Source: Planctomycetota bacterium (lineage in GTDB: Bacteria > Planctomycetota > Planctomycetia > Pirellulales > Pirellulaceae). Taken from it: a stretch of 36,442 bases of DNA. The stretch covers positions 1 through 36,442 of the forward strand of contig JAPOIJ010000029.1 in the NCBI GenBank assembly GCA_029979005.1, written 5' to 3'. The notes under the pieces are model-generated. The model did not search any database. It was given only the letters and a program-made list of their open reading frames with translations, and had not been told where the DNA came from. The stretch's first letter is position 1, and the number at the start of each line of letters is the position of its first letter. Position numbers and translations under genes: made by a program. Below, in pieces: positions 8,751 to 16,860 of this stretch.

Positions 8751-9634
8751 TTATTCAGCTCAACCCCCAGGCGATAGGTTTCCTCGGTCTCGAGCGTTAA
8801 ATCGTTTGATAAAAACAGATTTTTAATGGCCTGTTTATGTATCTTCATTTTGAGTCCACCGACTCCAATTGCACCATAGCAAAGGGTGTTGTCCCGCTTT
8901 TCCCCTTGGTCGGTAACCGACACCCCAAAAATTCCCGCAGGCGGAACAGCGTTTAGGTCAATCGCGACCTTGGGTGCCGAGCCGCTGGACATCCAACCCT
9001 CTGAAAGCAGTTCAATTCCAGCTGCTCCGGCAGCAAAGACAATATCGACGTTCCGGACAGATTCGCGGGTCAACTGGTCGGAACTCGTCTCGAAGGGTGA
9101 GAATTTAAATCCTGTAAGATCCGCGAGCGAGTCACAGACGCCTTGCGATTTTTTTAGTGATCGCGAACAGATTCGGATGGACGCTGGTGGGTTGCCGGCC
9201 GAGGCAACGCCACCTATAAGTCGCGCAATGCGTTGGCCAACAGGCCCTGTGCCTCCGAGTATGGTTATGTTTTTACCACCCAATTCTGTGCCGTTTTGCG
9301 CGCAGAGAACGGCAGCTGCCGCTGTCGTGTTACTGCCGTTCGGGTCTGACAGGAGCGAAATTCTCAGGTTTCCAAAAAAGCACTTTTTGGTTGCTCTCAC
9401 TAGCTCTTCCGTAGCCACTACATCATTTCCACCAAAGAATATGGCCGTATGGCTGAGGTCCTTTACGCCTCGGGTAAACATCGCGCCATGAACGAGGCCT
9501 TCAATATCTTCCGGTCTTACATTCGCGTGGGGCAGAAGGTGGTCGATTTCTGAGTCGATGGCAACAACAGAATCAAACACACTTGCATGCCGATCTGAAT
9601 CGATCTGGATTAGGATCTTGGGTTTCTGACTCAT
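8747..9634 (-). CDS. mtdB: NAD(P)-dependent methylene-H4MPT dehydrogenase, MtdA/MtdB family
   Basis: 295 residues, about the size of Methylobacterium MtdA/MtdB. These enzymes oxidise methylene-tetrahydromethanopterin to the methenyl form with NAD(P)+ in the cytoplasm, the step after Fae in formaldehyde oxidation. The N-terminal signature is KILIQIDSDRHASVFDSVVA (residues 6-25), then YTRG-like FTRGVKDLSHTAIFFGG, the pterin-binding region DPNGSNTTAAAA (97-108), the Rossmann loop GGTGPVGQR (127-135), and the C-terminal YGAIGVGGLKMKIHK. Whether it acts on H4MPT only (MtdB) or also on H4F (MtdA) is not decided by sequence alone; linkage to fae favours H4MPT. No Shine-Dalgarno sequence is evident. 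It lies downstream of fae beyond a strong terminator, so it probably has its own promoter within 9635-9708 or depends on read-through. Confidence 0.93.
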   Translation of the reverse strand: MSQKPKILIQIDSDRHASVFDSVVAIDSEIDHLLPHANVRPEDIEGLVHGAMFTRGVKDLSHTAIFFGGNDVVATEELVRATKKCFFGNLRISLLSDPNGSNTTAAAAVLCAQNGTELGGKNITILGGTGPVGQRIARLIGGVASAGNPPASIRICSRSLKKSQGVCDSLADLTGFKFSPFETSSDQLTRESVRNVDIVFAAGAAGIELLSEGWMSSGSAPKVAIDLNAVPPAGIFGVSVTDQGEKRDNTLCYGAIGVGGLKMKIHKQAIKNLFLSNDLTLETEETYRLGVELNK

Positions 9635-9708
9635 GACTTTTGACTCATGAACTAACTGGTATGGAACAATTTTGTAGAAGTGCTGGAGGCTAAATTACGC
9701 CACTCCAT

Positions 9709-9738
9709 AAAAAAAGCCCGCACGAATTCATGCGGGCT
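9709..9738 (-). terminator. Intrinsic terminator downstream of fae
   Basis: On the minus strand AGCCCGCA, an 8-base loop and TGCGGGCT form an 8-bp GC-rich stem (two As at 9715/T 9738 included), directly followed by a run of 7 T (As at 9709-9715 on the + strand). It begins 18 bases after the fae stop and stands between fae and mtdB. Confidence 0.88.
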
Positions 9739-9756
9739 CCGTTTGGGCAATGCCGC

Positions 9757-10254
9757 TTAGAATCCGCGGAACGGATGAGCAGCTTCTTCTTTTTGAGCCA
9801 CCATTTCGTCGGCTGTAGGCGAACCGTTCATGGCGTTCGCGATAGCCATTTTTGTGGCTTCGTAGTTGTAGTCATAAATCTTTTTATCGTCTTCGGCTTG
9901 GGGGTGAATGAACACGCCGCAAACGCAAACAAGATCTTCGCACTGATCTTTTGGAATGACACCATCTGCAACGCTATCAGCAACGGCCTTAGCAACGGCA
10001 GCCTGGGCTGGACCGAACATTTGAACGGCTTGCTTCATACCTTTGATGGTGACTTTGGTAACCATTACAGTCGATGGCTTGACTGCGACGTTTGGTGTCA
10101 AAACCGCTAGTAGATTGGAATGACCTTCGCTTTGCGTTGAGAGTGCGTTTGCAAACGCGACGCCTACGGGGCCTGATTTGCTACCGATCATCAAATCGAT
10201 ATGTGCAATTTCGTTATCTGCTCCCGCGAGTGCTTCACCAATGTGCATCGACAT
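9757..10254 (-). CDS. fae: Formaldehyde-activating enzyme
   Basis: 165 residues, the normal length of Fae. It catalyses condensation of formaldehyde with tetrahydromethanopterin to methylene-H4MPT, detoxifying formaldehyde and feeding C1 oxidation. Hallmarks are the N-terminal GEALAGADNEIAHIDLMIG with the catalytic His18, GPVGVAFANAL, a central LTPNVAVKPSTVMVTKVTIK, and the end of the domain with VCVCGVFIHPQA. AGGAG sits about 6 bases before the ATG. It is followed by a strong terminator that separates it from mtdB, consistent with fae being made at higher level than its neighbour. The divergent ATP-grasp gene shares a 190-base promoter region. The internal Fae C-terminal tail AAHPFRGF is short, with no Hps fusion. 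Confidence 0.97.
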   Translation of the reverse strand: MSMHIGEALAGADNEIAHIDLMIGSKSGPVGVAFANALSTQSEGHSNLLAVLTPNVAVKPSTVMVTKVTIKGMKQAVQMFGPAQAAVAKAVADSVADGVIPKDQCEDLVCVCGVFIHPQAEDDKKIYDYNYEATKMAIANAMNGSPTADEMVAQKEEAAHPFRGF

Positions 10255-10277
10255 GGGATTCTCCTGTTCAAATTTTT

Positions 10278-10409
10278 AGGTATTGTGATCTGATATACGA
10301 GCGTAACAAAGACGACGTCGATGAACGTTTCGAGTCCAATAAGTTATCAAACGGCGCGTCTGTTGCCAACTAGCCAGCGAAATACCTGTTAAAAATAGGC
10401 AAGGTATTT
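10278..10409. promoter_or_regulatory. Shared fae/ATP-grasp promoter region with AGGTATT half-sites
   Basis: Within the 190-base divergent spacer, AAATACCT (10380-10387) and AGGTATTT (10402-10409) form a perfect 8-base inverted repeat with 14 bases between arms, about two helical turns centre to centre. A third half-site AGGTATT lies at 10278-10284, 24 bases before the fae start. The pattern is what a dimeric regulator site would look like; no regulator gene is seen nearby. Confidence 0.4.
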
Positions 10410-10444
10410 TGCACCTACTCCCAGTGCGTCTGTAGTTAAATCTG

Positions 10445-11746
10445 ATGGGTAATCCCTTGAATTTACGAATGCTAATTGTCGCTGCGAGTGCACGCCCCTG
10501 GATTCGCAGTGCAGAAATCGCCGGATTCGATGTCATAGCGTTCGATTTTTTCAGTGATTGGGATTCGATTCTTCGGGGGCCGGAGTGCGTTCGTTCTTTT
10601 CGGGGTGGTGCTGAGGTGGGGGAGAGGCGAGCCGTGGGGCGTTTGAAGCGTTTTGAAGATTTATTGTTAAAAAGTAATTTGGAGTTAATTTCTAGCTGTG
10701 ACTACGCGATTTTTGCCGGAGGACTCGAGAATCACCCCTCGATCATCGCTGAATTGGCCTCGCGCGTATCAATATTGGGACCGAATTCATCACAGCACGC
10801 CCGCCTTGGAGACACTGTCGAAATTCTTGCCTCGCTAAAGAAAATGAGACACCAAGTCCCGGTGACCAGCTACCAACTGACAGAGGGTAATAATCCGAGT
10901 GCGTGGCTGAAAAAATCGTTCCGTTCATCGAGTGGTTTAGGCATCGTTCGCGCCACCGCAGCGGACGTTGGTTCAGAAAGCAGTAGGCACTACTATCAAA
11001 GCGAGGTATCGGGTGAAAGTTTTTCCGCGGTTTTCGTTTCGTCCGCTAAGGAGGCTGAGACTGGAAGAACGGCGTTCGTTGGCTGGACGCGTCAGCTTGT
11101 AAATGAACCGTGGTGCGGTGCGGGCGAGTTTCGATATTGTGGTTCGATTGGCCTATTACCAATTCCGGAAGTTCTGAGGCCGAAAATAGAATCAATTGGC
11201 CAAACGATCGCAGACCAATACGGTGTTGTCGGTGCGTGGGGAATTGATTTTTTAGTTGATGGCACCAACGTTTGGCCGGTTGATTTCAATATACGATTAA
11301 CCGCATCCATGGAAATTTTTGATGGTATGCAAAGAGGTTCAAAGGGGCCTTACCGCAGTATCGTCGATTTGCATGTTCGCGCCTGTCTTGGGGAATTGAA
11401 TATGCAGCGACTGAGGCAGTCAGTTAATAAGCAGTCAGCTGATTGGGCCGTGACTCAAAAGGAGACCTGTTTTGGCAAGTCGATTGTGTTTTATGATGGA
11501 ACCAGTGCGGTTCGGGTAACGGATGAATTTCACCGAAATCTAGTCTCTCAATGGCGTCTGATTGGTGAATTAAACACTGGTCAAACAGGTTTGGCTGATA
11601 TCCCGAGGGAAGGTGAATGGATTGAGCCGGGCCAACCGATTTGCACAATACTCGCAAAAGAAAGCCCCCAGCAGGTTGGGGACATGCTCAAAACGTCGGC
11701 GAATGGAATCCGACGAGCGGTGTTACGCTTGGAAGCGGCGCAATAA
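10445..11746 (+). CDS. ATP-grasp protein, Orf17-like, H4MPT cofactor/C1 cluster
   Basis: 433 residues. ATP-grasp enzymes join a carboxylate to an amine or thiol through an acyl-phosphate. Visible signs are WLKKSFRSSSGLGI (~154-167, lysine/glycine loop), SEVSGESFSAVF (~186-197), a central AWGIDFLVDG (~264-273), and VDFNIRLTASMEIFDG (~279-294), where the D-x-N-x-R replaces the usual metal-binding E-x-N. The C-terminal segment TGLADIPREGEWIEPGQPI is a conserved-looking separate module. An ATP-grasp gene (orf17) is linked to fae and mch in methylotrophs and is implicated in making the H4MPT cofactor, perhaps as a glutamate-type ligase; divergent linkage to fae here supports that match. The start could also be ATG 10469; neither has a clear Shine-Dalgarno sequence. 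A terminator overlaps its stop codon. Confidence 0.85.
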   Translation: MGNPLNLRMLIVAASARPWIRSAEIAGFDVIAFDFFSDWDSILRGPECVRSFRGGAEVGERRAVGRLKRFEDLLLKSNLELISSCDYAIFAGGLENHPSIIAELASRVSILGPNSSQHARLGDTVEILASLKKMRHQVPVTSYQLTEGNNPSAWLKKSFRSSSGLGIVRATAADVGSESSRHYYQSEVSGESFSAVFVSSAKEAETGRTAFVGWTRQLVNEPWCGAGEFRYCGSIGLLPIPEVLRPKIESIGQTIADQYGVVGAWGIDFLVDGTNVWPVDFNIRLTASMEIFDGMQRGSKGPYRSIVDLHVRACLGELNMQRLRQSVNKQSADWAVTQKETCFGKSIVFYDGTSAVRVTDEFHRNLVSQWRLIGELNTGQTGLADIPREGEWIEPGQPICTILAKESPQQVGDMLKTSANGIRRAVLRLEAAQ

Positions 11747-11773
11747 AAAAGCTGTCCGTTGGGACAGCTTTTT
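11745..11773. terminator. Bidirectional intrinsic terminator, ATP-grasp / rimI
   Basis: GCTGTCC (11751-11757), loop GTTG, GGACAGC (11762-11768) form a 7-bp stem flanked by six A on the left and five T on the right, so it works on both strands. It serves the convergent ATP-grasp and rimI-like genes, and its A-run contains the last two bases of the ATP-grasp TAA. Confidence 0.9.
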
Positions 11774-11797
11774 GAATTCAATGGATGCCGCGTTCGT

Positions 11798-12319
11798 TCA
11801 GCCGGCCATTCGGCGGATTCGATTAACCGGTTCGAGTGGCTGTGAAGTTTCGCTTTTGAAGCGATATTGCATGACGTAGGCGTCTTCGACCGTATCGTCG
11901 TAATAATCCCGTAGCAATGAGATTGCACGGAAGTCCAGGTTTTTGAAGAACATTTGGGCCGCCAGGTTGGTTTCGCGAATCTCAAGAATGATCCGGTTTC
12001 GTCGCTGTTGGGATAGCTTTCCGATAAGCTTATTGACCATCTGCATGCCAACTCCTCGTCGCCGGATGTCCGGGCGAACTGAAAAATTAAGCACGTGAAG
12101 TTGATCCTTATGCAACTCGTAAATCATAAAGCCCACGACACGTTCGTCGTATTCTGCAACCATGCCAATGCAGTTGCGTTGTCTCAGGCAGCGGATGAAA
12201 TCTTCTTCTGACCACGGGAATTCAAAACTAGACTTCTCGATGCTCAGAACTTCTGGCATATCCCGTCGGATCATCCAGCGGATATGCACGTTTATCTCAA
12301 AATTATTATTCGAATCCAT
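11798..12319 (-). CDS. rimI: GNAT acetyltransferase, RimI-like (ribosomal protein S18 alanine N-acetyltransferase)
   Basis: 173 residues from the ATG at 12319, preceded by AAAGGA (12329-12334, 9-base spacing); a longer frame begins at 12349. RimI acetylates the N-terminal Ala of ribosomal protein S18 using acetyl-CoA. The acetyl-CoA loop is VRPDIRRRGVGMQMV (Q/R-x-x-G-x-G type, residues ~82-96). It is followed by ILEIRETNLAAQMFFKNLDF, holding the Glu and Asn-x-x-A typical of RimI, then RDYYDDTVEDAYVM with the Tyr pair. The opening SIEKSSFEFPWSEEDF also matches the RimI family. The ~20 extra C-terminal residues are basic. Other GNAT substrates cannot be excluded. It converges on the ATP-grasp gene and shares its terminator. 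Confidence 0.88.
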   Translation of the reverse strand: MDSNNNFEINVHIRWMIRRDMPEVLSIEKSSFEFPWSEEDFIRCLRQRNCIGMVAEYDERVVGFMIYELHKDQLHVLNFSVRPDIRRRGVGMQMVNKLIGKLSQQRRNRIILEIRETNLAAQMFFKNLDFRAISLLRDYYDDTVEDAYVMQYRFKSETSQPLEPVNRIRRMAG

Positions 12320-13014
12320 CAACTGACGTCCTTTGTCATAACTGAACAACTGCCGTGTTCTTCAGTTTGTGGTTGGCTTCCTATCCATTTTTTAGCGATT
12401 TGGTCAATCGCTACGCTCTAAGGTGACCCAACAGAGCATCCACGCACCGAAACCGTGTTTTAATCATCGGCTTCTTGGCACGTCTTTGTGCACTTCGGAA
12501 CCTTGATCTTCAAACGAATGAAGCACTCGCTTGTCGATCTCATGGTTTAAGAGTAGCAGATCGAAAAAATGCTGCCAAGATTGATGCTGTTCGGTAAAAA
12601 CCGTGTTTTTTGCAGACTGCGGCGTTTGTTAGTATCGCTTTTTTTGATTTCAGTTTGGCACTTGCAATGTAGTGTCCGCTAGCGAATTGAAAAATGTTTG
12701 ATAGCTATGCAAGGGTGAAGATTAATAACCGAATTGTCGAACGCGGGACGATTACCTGTTGGGTTGAAGACAAACGGCTGGGCTGGATGGCCATTCATTA
12801 CAAGGACTGAATCCGGAAAGCGAGGTTGCGGATTGGTGAATGCGGTTTCCTTCGCCGCACGAAACACTGTGACGATCTCCTTCTATTTGTCTCGCTCGGT
12901 AACCTGGTACCAAGTGGCGACGATTGACAGGTAGTGTCGAGCGTCTTATGTTCGAGCAGAGTAGGTGAAGTCTTAAACATTCTGAATCAATAACGTGCTT
13001 CAAAGGGAGATTCG
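12320..13014. other. Intergenic region, no gene seen
   Basis: 695 bases between divergent rimI and a secreted-protein gene. Frames here are short, mutually antisense and without Shine-Dalgarno sequences. A perfect 7-bp hairpin AGCGATT-TGGTC-AATCGCT lies at 12394-12412 but has no T-run after it, so it is not a normal terminator. Nothing else is identified. Confidence 0.5.
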
Positions 13015-13599
13015 ATGAAAGCCATAATGGGTAGCTTTTTGTGTTTGGTGTTGATCAGTTTGTTGTTTAATGTGAATGCAGCAACTGCGGACGACGCGGG
13101 TGAGGATTCATTGAATGATAGGTTCGTAGAATACTACAGTTACTTTCGAGGAACCTGGAAAGTCGAACTAACCGAAGAAGGAGCGACTCAGACCTCTGAG
13201 ATCAAGATTCACGGATCGACGGGGGGCTGTAATGTTGTTGTGGGTGAAGATCATACGGCGATCTGGGGGTTTAATCCTAAGAGTGGTCAGTGGGCGGGCG
13301 TTGTGCAGATGGAAGATGGCTCACGTACTCAGTTGTGGATCACAAAGCCTAAAGATGAAATGATCGGGCCAGGCACGACCTTTAAAATCAGTGGGGCGAC
13401 GCATCATATGGATGGGACAGTGACCAAGCAGGTCGCTACATTTACTTGCGTCGATCACGACCATCATGAGATGGTAATCAAACGCACAGGTGCAGATGGC
13501 GAAGCGCTTCCTGACGTTGTAAGGACCGCTACGCGAATTAATTACGTGCCCACACTGGATTACGTGCCAACAAAGAGGCGATTCCGGCTGTTCCGCTAA
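13015..13599 (+). CDS. Secreted lipocalin-like protein of unknown function
   Basis: 194 residues with a clear start: AGGGAGA lies 5 bases before the ATG. A signal peptide spans about residues 1-26 (hydrophobic FLCLVLISLLFNVNAATA), so the product is exported. The mature part has alternating beta strands and the pattern EYYSYFRGTWKVELTEEG near its start and IWGFNPKSGQWAGVVQMEDG in the middle. It resembles small lipocalin/DUF1579-like barrels that begin with a G-x-W strand, but I cannot name a family with certainty. A cluster DHDHHE (about residues 158-163) could bind metal. It is monocistronic, with no strong terminator behind it, only a 6-bp stem CCTGCT/AGCAGG at 13624-13643 without a T-run. 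Confidence 0.82.
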   Translation: MKAIMGSFLCLVLISLLFNVNAATADDAGEDSLNDRFVEYYSYFRGTWKVELTEEGATQTSEIKIHGSTGGCNVVVGEDHTAIWGFNPKSGQWAGVVQMEDGSRTQLWITKPKDEMIGPGTTFKISGATHHMDGTVTKQVATFTCVDHDHHEMVIKRTGADGEALPDVVRTATRINYVPTLDYVPTKRRFRLFR

Positions 13600-13941
13600 T
13601 GTTTCTTAAAGCTCAAAAGCTGGCCTGCTAGGGTCAAAGCAGGGGCGGTTCGACGGTGTGCAGCGATTGGAGAACGGTTTGTGTTCGTGAGCTGGCCGGC
13701 GATGAATAAGTGCCGTAATTATGCTTAATTTTGCGCACCGGAAAGGCCGCTCGTGCCGCCGTTGAGTTCATAGTAGTGCCCGTAATTGCATCCGTTTTAA
13801 TTGGTGCAAACAGGCTTTGTCACTCCAAGAAAAAGAGTCGGAAGTTGATTTTGAGACTATTTTGCCAAAACAGTTGGTAGGCCAACGGGGTATAAATTGC
13901 TGGTTCATCAAGGAAAACTGCGAAAGTTCGTTAGGGGCGTT
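13600..13941 (+). other. Intergenic region, no gene seen
   Basis: 342 bases between two genes of the same strand. It contains only the short 13624-13643 hairpin and presumably the promoter of the next gene; I see no reliable -35/-10 pair. Confidence 0.45.
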
Positions 13942-15738
13942 GTGATAAATATGATAGGCAGCTTTAGTTTTGCGAATTCAACCAAAACAGTAGTCATTTT
14001 CTCATTGATATTTTTGGTTAGTGGTTGCGGCGGACGGGATGTCGTCGACGGGATTCCAAGAAAAAGCTCCAATCCTGCGAAGTTTTTTGAGGGCACCAGC
14101 AACGGCGAAACCGGGGCGCAATTGGACAAGGACTTGGCTTTTATCCCATCGAACTTTAGCGGTCTGCTAAGAATCAACGCGGCAGGAGTCCTCAAGAATC
14201 CGTCGTTAGCAGAGTTGCCATGGGATTCTGTCCAGAGAGAGCTAGTCTCCGTCATTGGCGAGCCAAATGCCGATCTTGAAAATTTACGATATCTCTGGGT
14301 CTTTCTTGACAAAGAGTTGCCGTTTCTGGGGGGGAATTCCGGGGCAGGTTTGCCTTTGGTTGTCGTGCTCGAGTTTATCGATCCGCCGGCAGTTGAGGCC
14401 ATTCCGGAAAAGTTAGAGTTGCCGGGGGCCGAGGGTGAATTCACGGACAACAGTGATGGTGAAAAATCGGATGACGTACCTGCGGTTGTGGTTCGGGCAA
14501 TCGATGGAAATCGCATTGCTATTGGGACTTCAGCATTAGTCGCAAAATTTGATGGGAAACAAACTCGCTCTCTGATTGCTACCGAGTTGCAGGCAATGGA
14601 TTCTAGTAATGACATACAGGGAGTTGTGGATATCACCGCTTATCGGAGTATGTTCGAAATGGTAACCGGGATGGCAAACGCCTTTGGCGCGCCGGATCTT
14701 GGACCGATAGCTCGCCTGCCGGAGGAGCTTCGGAAAATTGAATTATCTGCCTCTGTATCCGGTGGAGATATGTTAGAGGTTACCGCCGCTTTCGAGGATG
14801 ATGAATTTGTTCAGGAAATCGCCTCGATTCTTAATGATCAATTAGAGCAGATGCTCTCGGCAGATCAGCAAAATGGTTTCGAAAGAGGGGGGGCGATGGG
14901 GCGTTTGGGTGGCATGTCGGGGCGAGATGGAGGGCCGATGTTAGTGCCAACCATCATGGAGCCTCTGGCCACTGTTGGCGCAGAAATCAGAGAAGATGAA
15001 TTGGTTTCCTTAGAGTTGGCATCAGACCAGTTGACTTTGAAAATGAAACGACCGAAAAATCTAAACCAGTTGATTAGAGCAATGGTCGAGGATGGAGTTA
15101 GGCAATCGGAATTGACGAAGCGGAAGGAGAATCTTGAGAAAATCGCTGCAGCACTCAAGACGTATCATTCTGACAATGGCAAACTTCCACCGGCTGGTTG
15201 GGTTAGCGAGCCGGAAGGCAAGGTAAGACCGCAGTTTAATTGGCGAGTTGGTTTGCTTCCTGAGTTGGGTGAACAGGAGTTGTATGACCAGTTTGATTTT
15301 TCCCTCCCATGGGATGCTCCGGAAAATCTTAAGGTCGCACAGCAAATGCCGGCCGTTTTTGGAGCGAAGTCAGTACTTCAAAGTGGTGACGGGGCGGAGG
15401 AGACGAAGACCACCTTGAGAGTGGTCGGTGGAAATGTCGGCGTCTATAAAGAAGGGGGGCCGCCGGTCCTAGAGGATGTCGCTGATAAAGCGATTTGGAC
15501 ATCGATTGTGATTGAATGTGCCGATGGTGATGCAGTGAATTGGACGCAGCCGGGGCCTCTGGAGATGGATGAAATTTCCTCTGAGCGGTTCGGTCGATCC
15601 GGGGAAAATGGCGTGATGTTTATTGACGGCCGTTTTTCGGTGAGAATCGTACGGAAAGACGACGACTTAATTTCATCGGTGATTACGACCAATGGTGGTG
15701 AAAAAATGAAGTCGAAAGACTTTATCAAACTGAATTAG
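13942..15738 (+). CDS. Putative lipoprotein with C-terminal DUF1559-like domain
   Basis: 598 residues from GTG 13942, chosen because AGGGG (13933-13937) lies 4 bases before it; ATG 13951 is an alternative that changes little. A signal sequence ends in FLVSGC, with Cys29 as probable lipidation site. Residues ~65-350 form a domain with AFIPSNFSGLLRINAAGVL and an embedded acidic loop. A Gly-rich stretch (RLGGMSGRDGG) separates it from the C-terminal part. From ~393 on, KIAAALKTYHSDNGKLPPAG, NWRVGLLPELGEQELYDQF and PWDAPENL match the DUF1559 (SBP_bac_10) pattern that is greatly expanded in planctomycetes. Unlike classic DUF1559 proteins it has no pilin-like N-terminal methylation motif. A surface lipoprotein is inferred; function is unknown. 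Confidence 0.82.
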   Translation: MINMIGSFSFANSTKTVVIFSLIFLVSGCGGRDVVDGIPRKSSNPAKFFEGTSNGETGAQLDKDLAFIPSNFSGLLRINAAGVLKNPSLAELPWDSVQRELVSVIGEPNADLENLRYLWVFLDKELPFLGGNSGAGLPLVVVLEFIDPPAVEAIPEKLELPGAEGEFTDNSDGEKSDDVPAVVVRAIDGNRIAIGTSALVAKFDGKQTRSLIATELQAMDSSNDIQGVVDITAYRSMFEMVTGMANAFGAPDLGPIARLPEELRKIELSASVSGGDMLEVTAAFEDDEFVQEIASILNDQLEQMLSADQQNGFERGGAMGRLGGMSGRDGGPMLVPTIMEPLATVGAEIREDELVSLELASDQLTLKMKRPKNLNQLIRAMVEDGVRQSELTKRKENLEKIAAALKTYHSDNGKLPPAGWVSEPEGKVRPQFNWRVGLLPELGEQELYDQFDFSLPWDAPENLKVAQQMPAVFGAKSVLQSGDGAEETKTTLRVVGGNVGVYKEGGPPVLEDVADKAIWTSIVIECADGDAVNWTQPGPLEMDEISSERFGRSGENGVMFIDGRFSVRIVRKDDDLISSVITTNGGEKMKSKDFIKLN

Positions 15739-15780
15739 ACGGCACTGGCCAATGAAGTGCACAGTGTCTTAGGTGAATTA

Positions 15781-16860
15781 CTACGGTTTGAAGACGCTTG
15801 ATCGAACGCATGTTTTATTCCACTCAACGCCTAGCATCATACAATTGATTCCGGATCCAATCCCGAGCATGGCAACGCGCTGACCGGGAGTGATAAACTC
15901 TTTTTCGCAGGCGACCGCCATCGTAATCGGTAACGCTGCTGCGCCGGTATTGCCGAGCCACGGAAACGTTGAGTAGTCGAGTTCGGGATCGATGCCGAGC
16001 GATTCCAGCATAAGTTTTTGATGAGCCACGCCAACTTGATGGCAGATAACCCGATCAATCTCGGGAATGCTCCATTGGCTCTGTTCAAGAAAATCGGGCA
16101 ACGTCGCAACGCCGGTCTCGACACCGTGATGCATCAGTTTTTCAGAATCAGTTTTCATCAGCGGTTGCATTTCAACGCCCGCTTGATCGTTGTGGCTTTG
16201 GCAAAGGTCGTGAAATTGTGTATTGGCGTTCACCGCCGCCGCAACCAGGCGATTTTGCGTTTGGCTAATGGAAGCGTGGGTTAAGAGCACTGCACAGCTG
16301 GCCGAGCCGATGGTGAGGCTGGCAACAGCTGATTTAATCGATTTGCGAGTAAGCGACGTGTCTCGGTTTAACGTGTCAATCGTGGTTTCTACTAATTGAC
16401 GCCCACCTTCAGATCCGACCACCAGAGCAGCTTTAATCTGTCCAAGTTGAATCATATTAGCCGCTTGTACAACGCCGGTAAGAATTCCAAGACATGCGTT
16501 AGAAACATCGAAAATCATGCATTTACGTGGAAGCCCAAGTTGGTTGTGAACGGTGCACGCAGTAGCTGGCTCAAGAAAATCCCGGCAAACGGAACCATGA
16601 ATAAGGCTGCCAACCATGGTTGGATCAAAGTCAGCGGCCTCGAGAGCCAGTCGGGCGCTGTTTTGGCTCAATTCACTTGGTTTCGTCTCCCGAGGCCAGA
16701 ATCGCCTTTCCCGAATCCCGGTCATTAGCTCCAGCCTTCCTTCGGGAAGCCTGAGCCTCTTGTAGATGGGCTCCAGTTTCGCTTCTAAAGTGGCTGAATC
16801 CCAAATTTCTTCGGGAATTGTATAGCCAAATGACTCAATGCAGACGTCGGTGTATTGCAT
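15781..16860 (-). CDS. 3-oxoacyl-ACP synthase III family protein, OleA-like
   Basis: 359 residues of the thiolase superfamily. The catalytic triad is complete: Cys123 in SNACLG, His275 in VICHQVGVAHQ, Asn305 in WLGNTGAAALP. The segment SVCRDFLEPATA carries Glu97 at the place of the catalytic Glu of OleA, and the opening LEPIYKRLRLPEGRLELMTG matches the OleA/long-chain KAS III subgroup better than FabH. OleA condenses two fatty acyl-CoAs head to head, the first step of long-chain olefin formation. No oleB, oleC or oleD is visible within the window, so it may have another acyl donor. No Shine-Dalgarno sequence is seen before the ATG. It converges on the DUF1559-like gene. Confidence 0.87.
   Translation of the reverse strand: MQYTDVCIESFGYTIPEEIWDSATLEAKLEPIYKRLRLPEGRLELMTGIRERRFWPRETKPSELSQNSARLALEAADFDPTMVGSLIHGSVCRDFLEPATACTVHNQLGLPRKCMIFDVSNACLGILTGVVQAANMIQLGQIKAALVVGSEGGRQLVETTIDTLNRDTSLTRKSIKSAVASLTIGSASCAVLLTHASISQTQNRLVAAAVNANTQFHDLCQSHNDQAGVEMQPLMKTDSEKLMHHGVETGVATLPDFLEQSQWSIPEIDRVICHQVGVAHQKLMLESLGIDPELDYSTFPWLGNTGAAALPITMAVACEKEFITPGQRVAMLGIGSGINCMMLGVEWNKTCVRSSVFKP

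Noticed and set aside
8886..9491. 201-codon plus-strand frame
   Set aside because: Exactly antisense to the well-supported mtdB-like gene, with low-complexity Ser/Pro composition and no domain.
9730..10110. 126-codon plus-strand frame
   Set aside because: Antisense to fae and begins inside its terminator; fae is unmistakable.
12394..12412. Terminator for rimI or a plus-strand gene
   Set aside because: The perfect 7-bp hairpin has no T-run downstream on either strand and lies upstream of rimI.
12734..12934. 66-codon frame with overlapping antisense frames
   Set aside because: All three overlapping frames look equally random.
13908..14636. 242-codon minus-strand frame
   Set aside because: Antisense shadow of the DUF1559-like lipoprotein gene; composition is Ser/Thr/Pro-rich without a fold.
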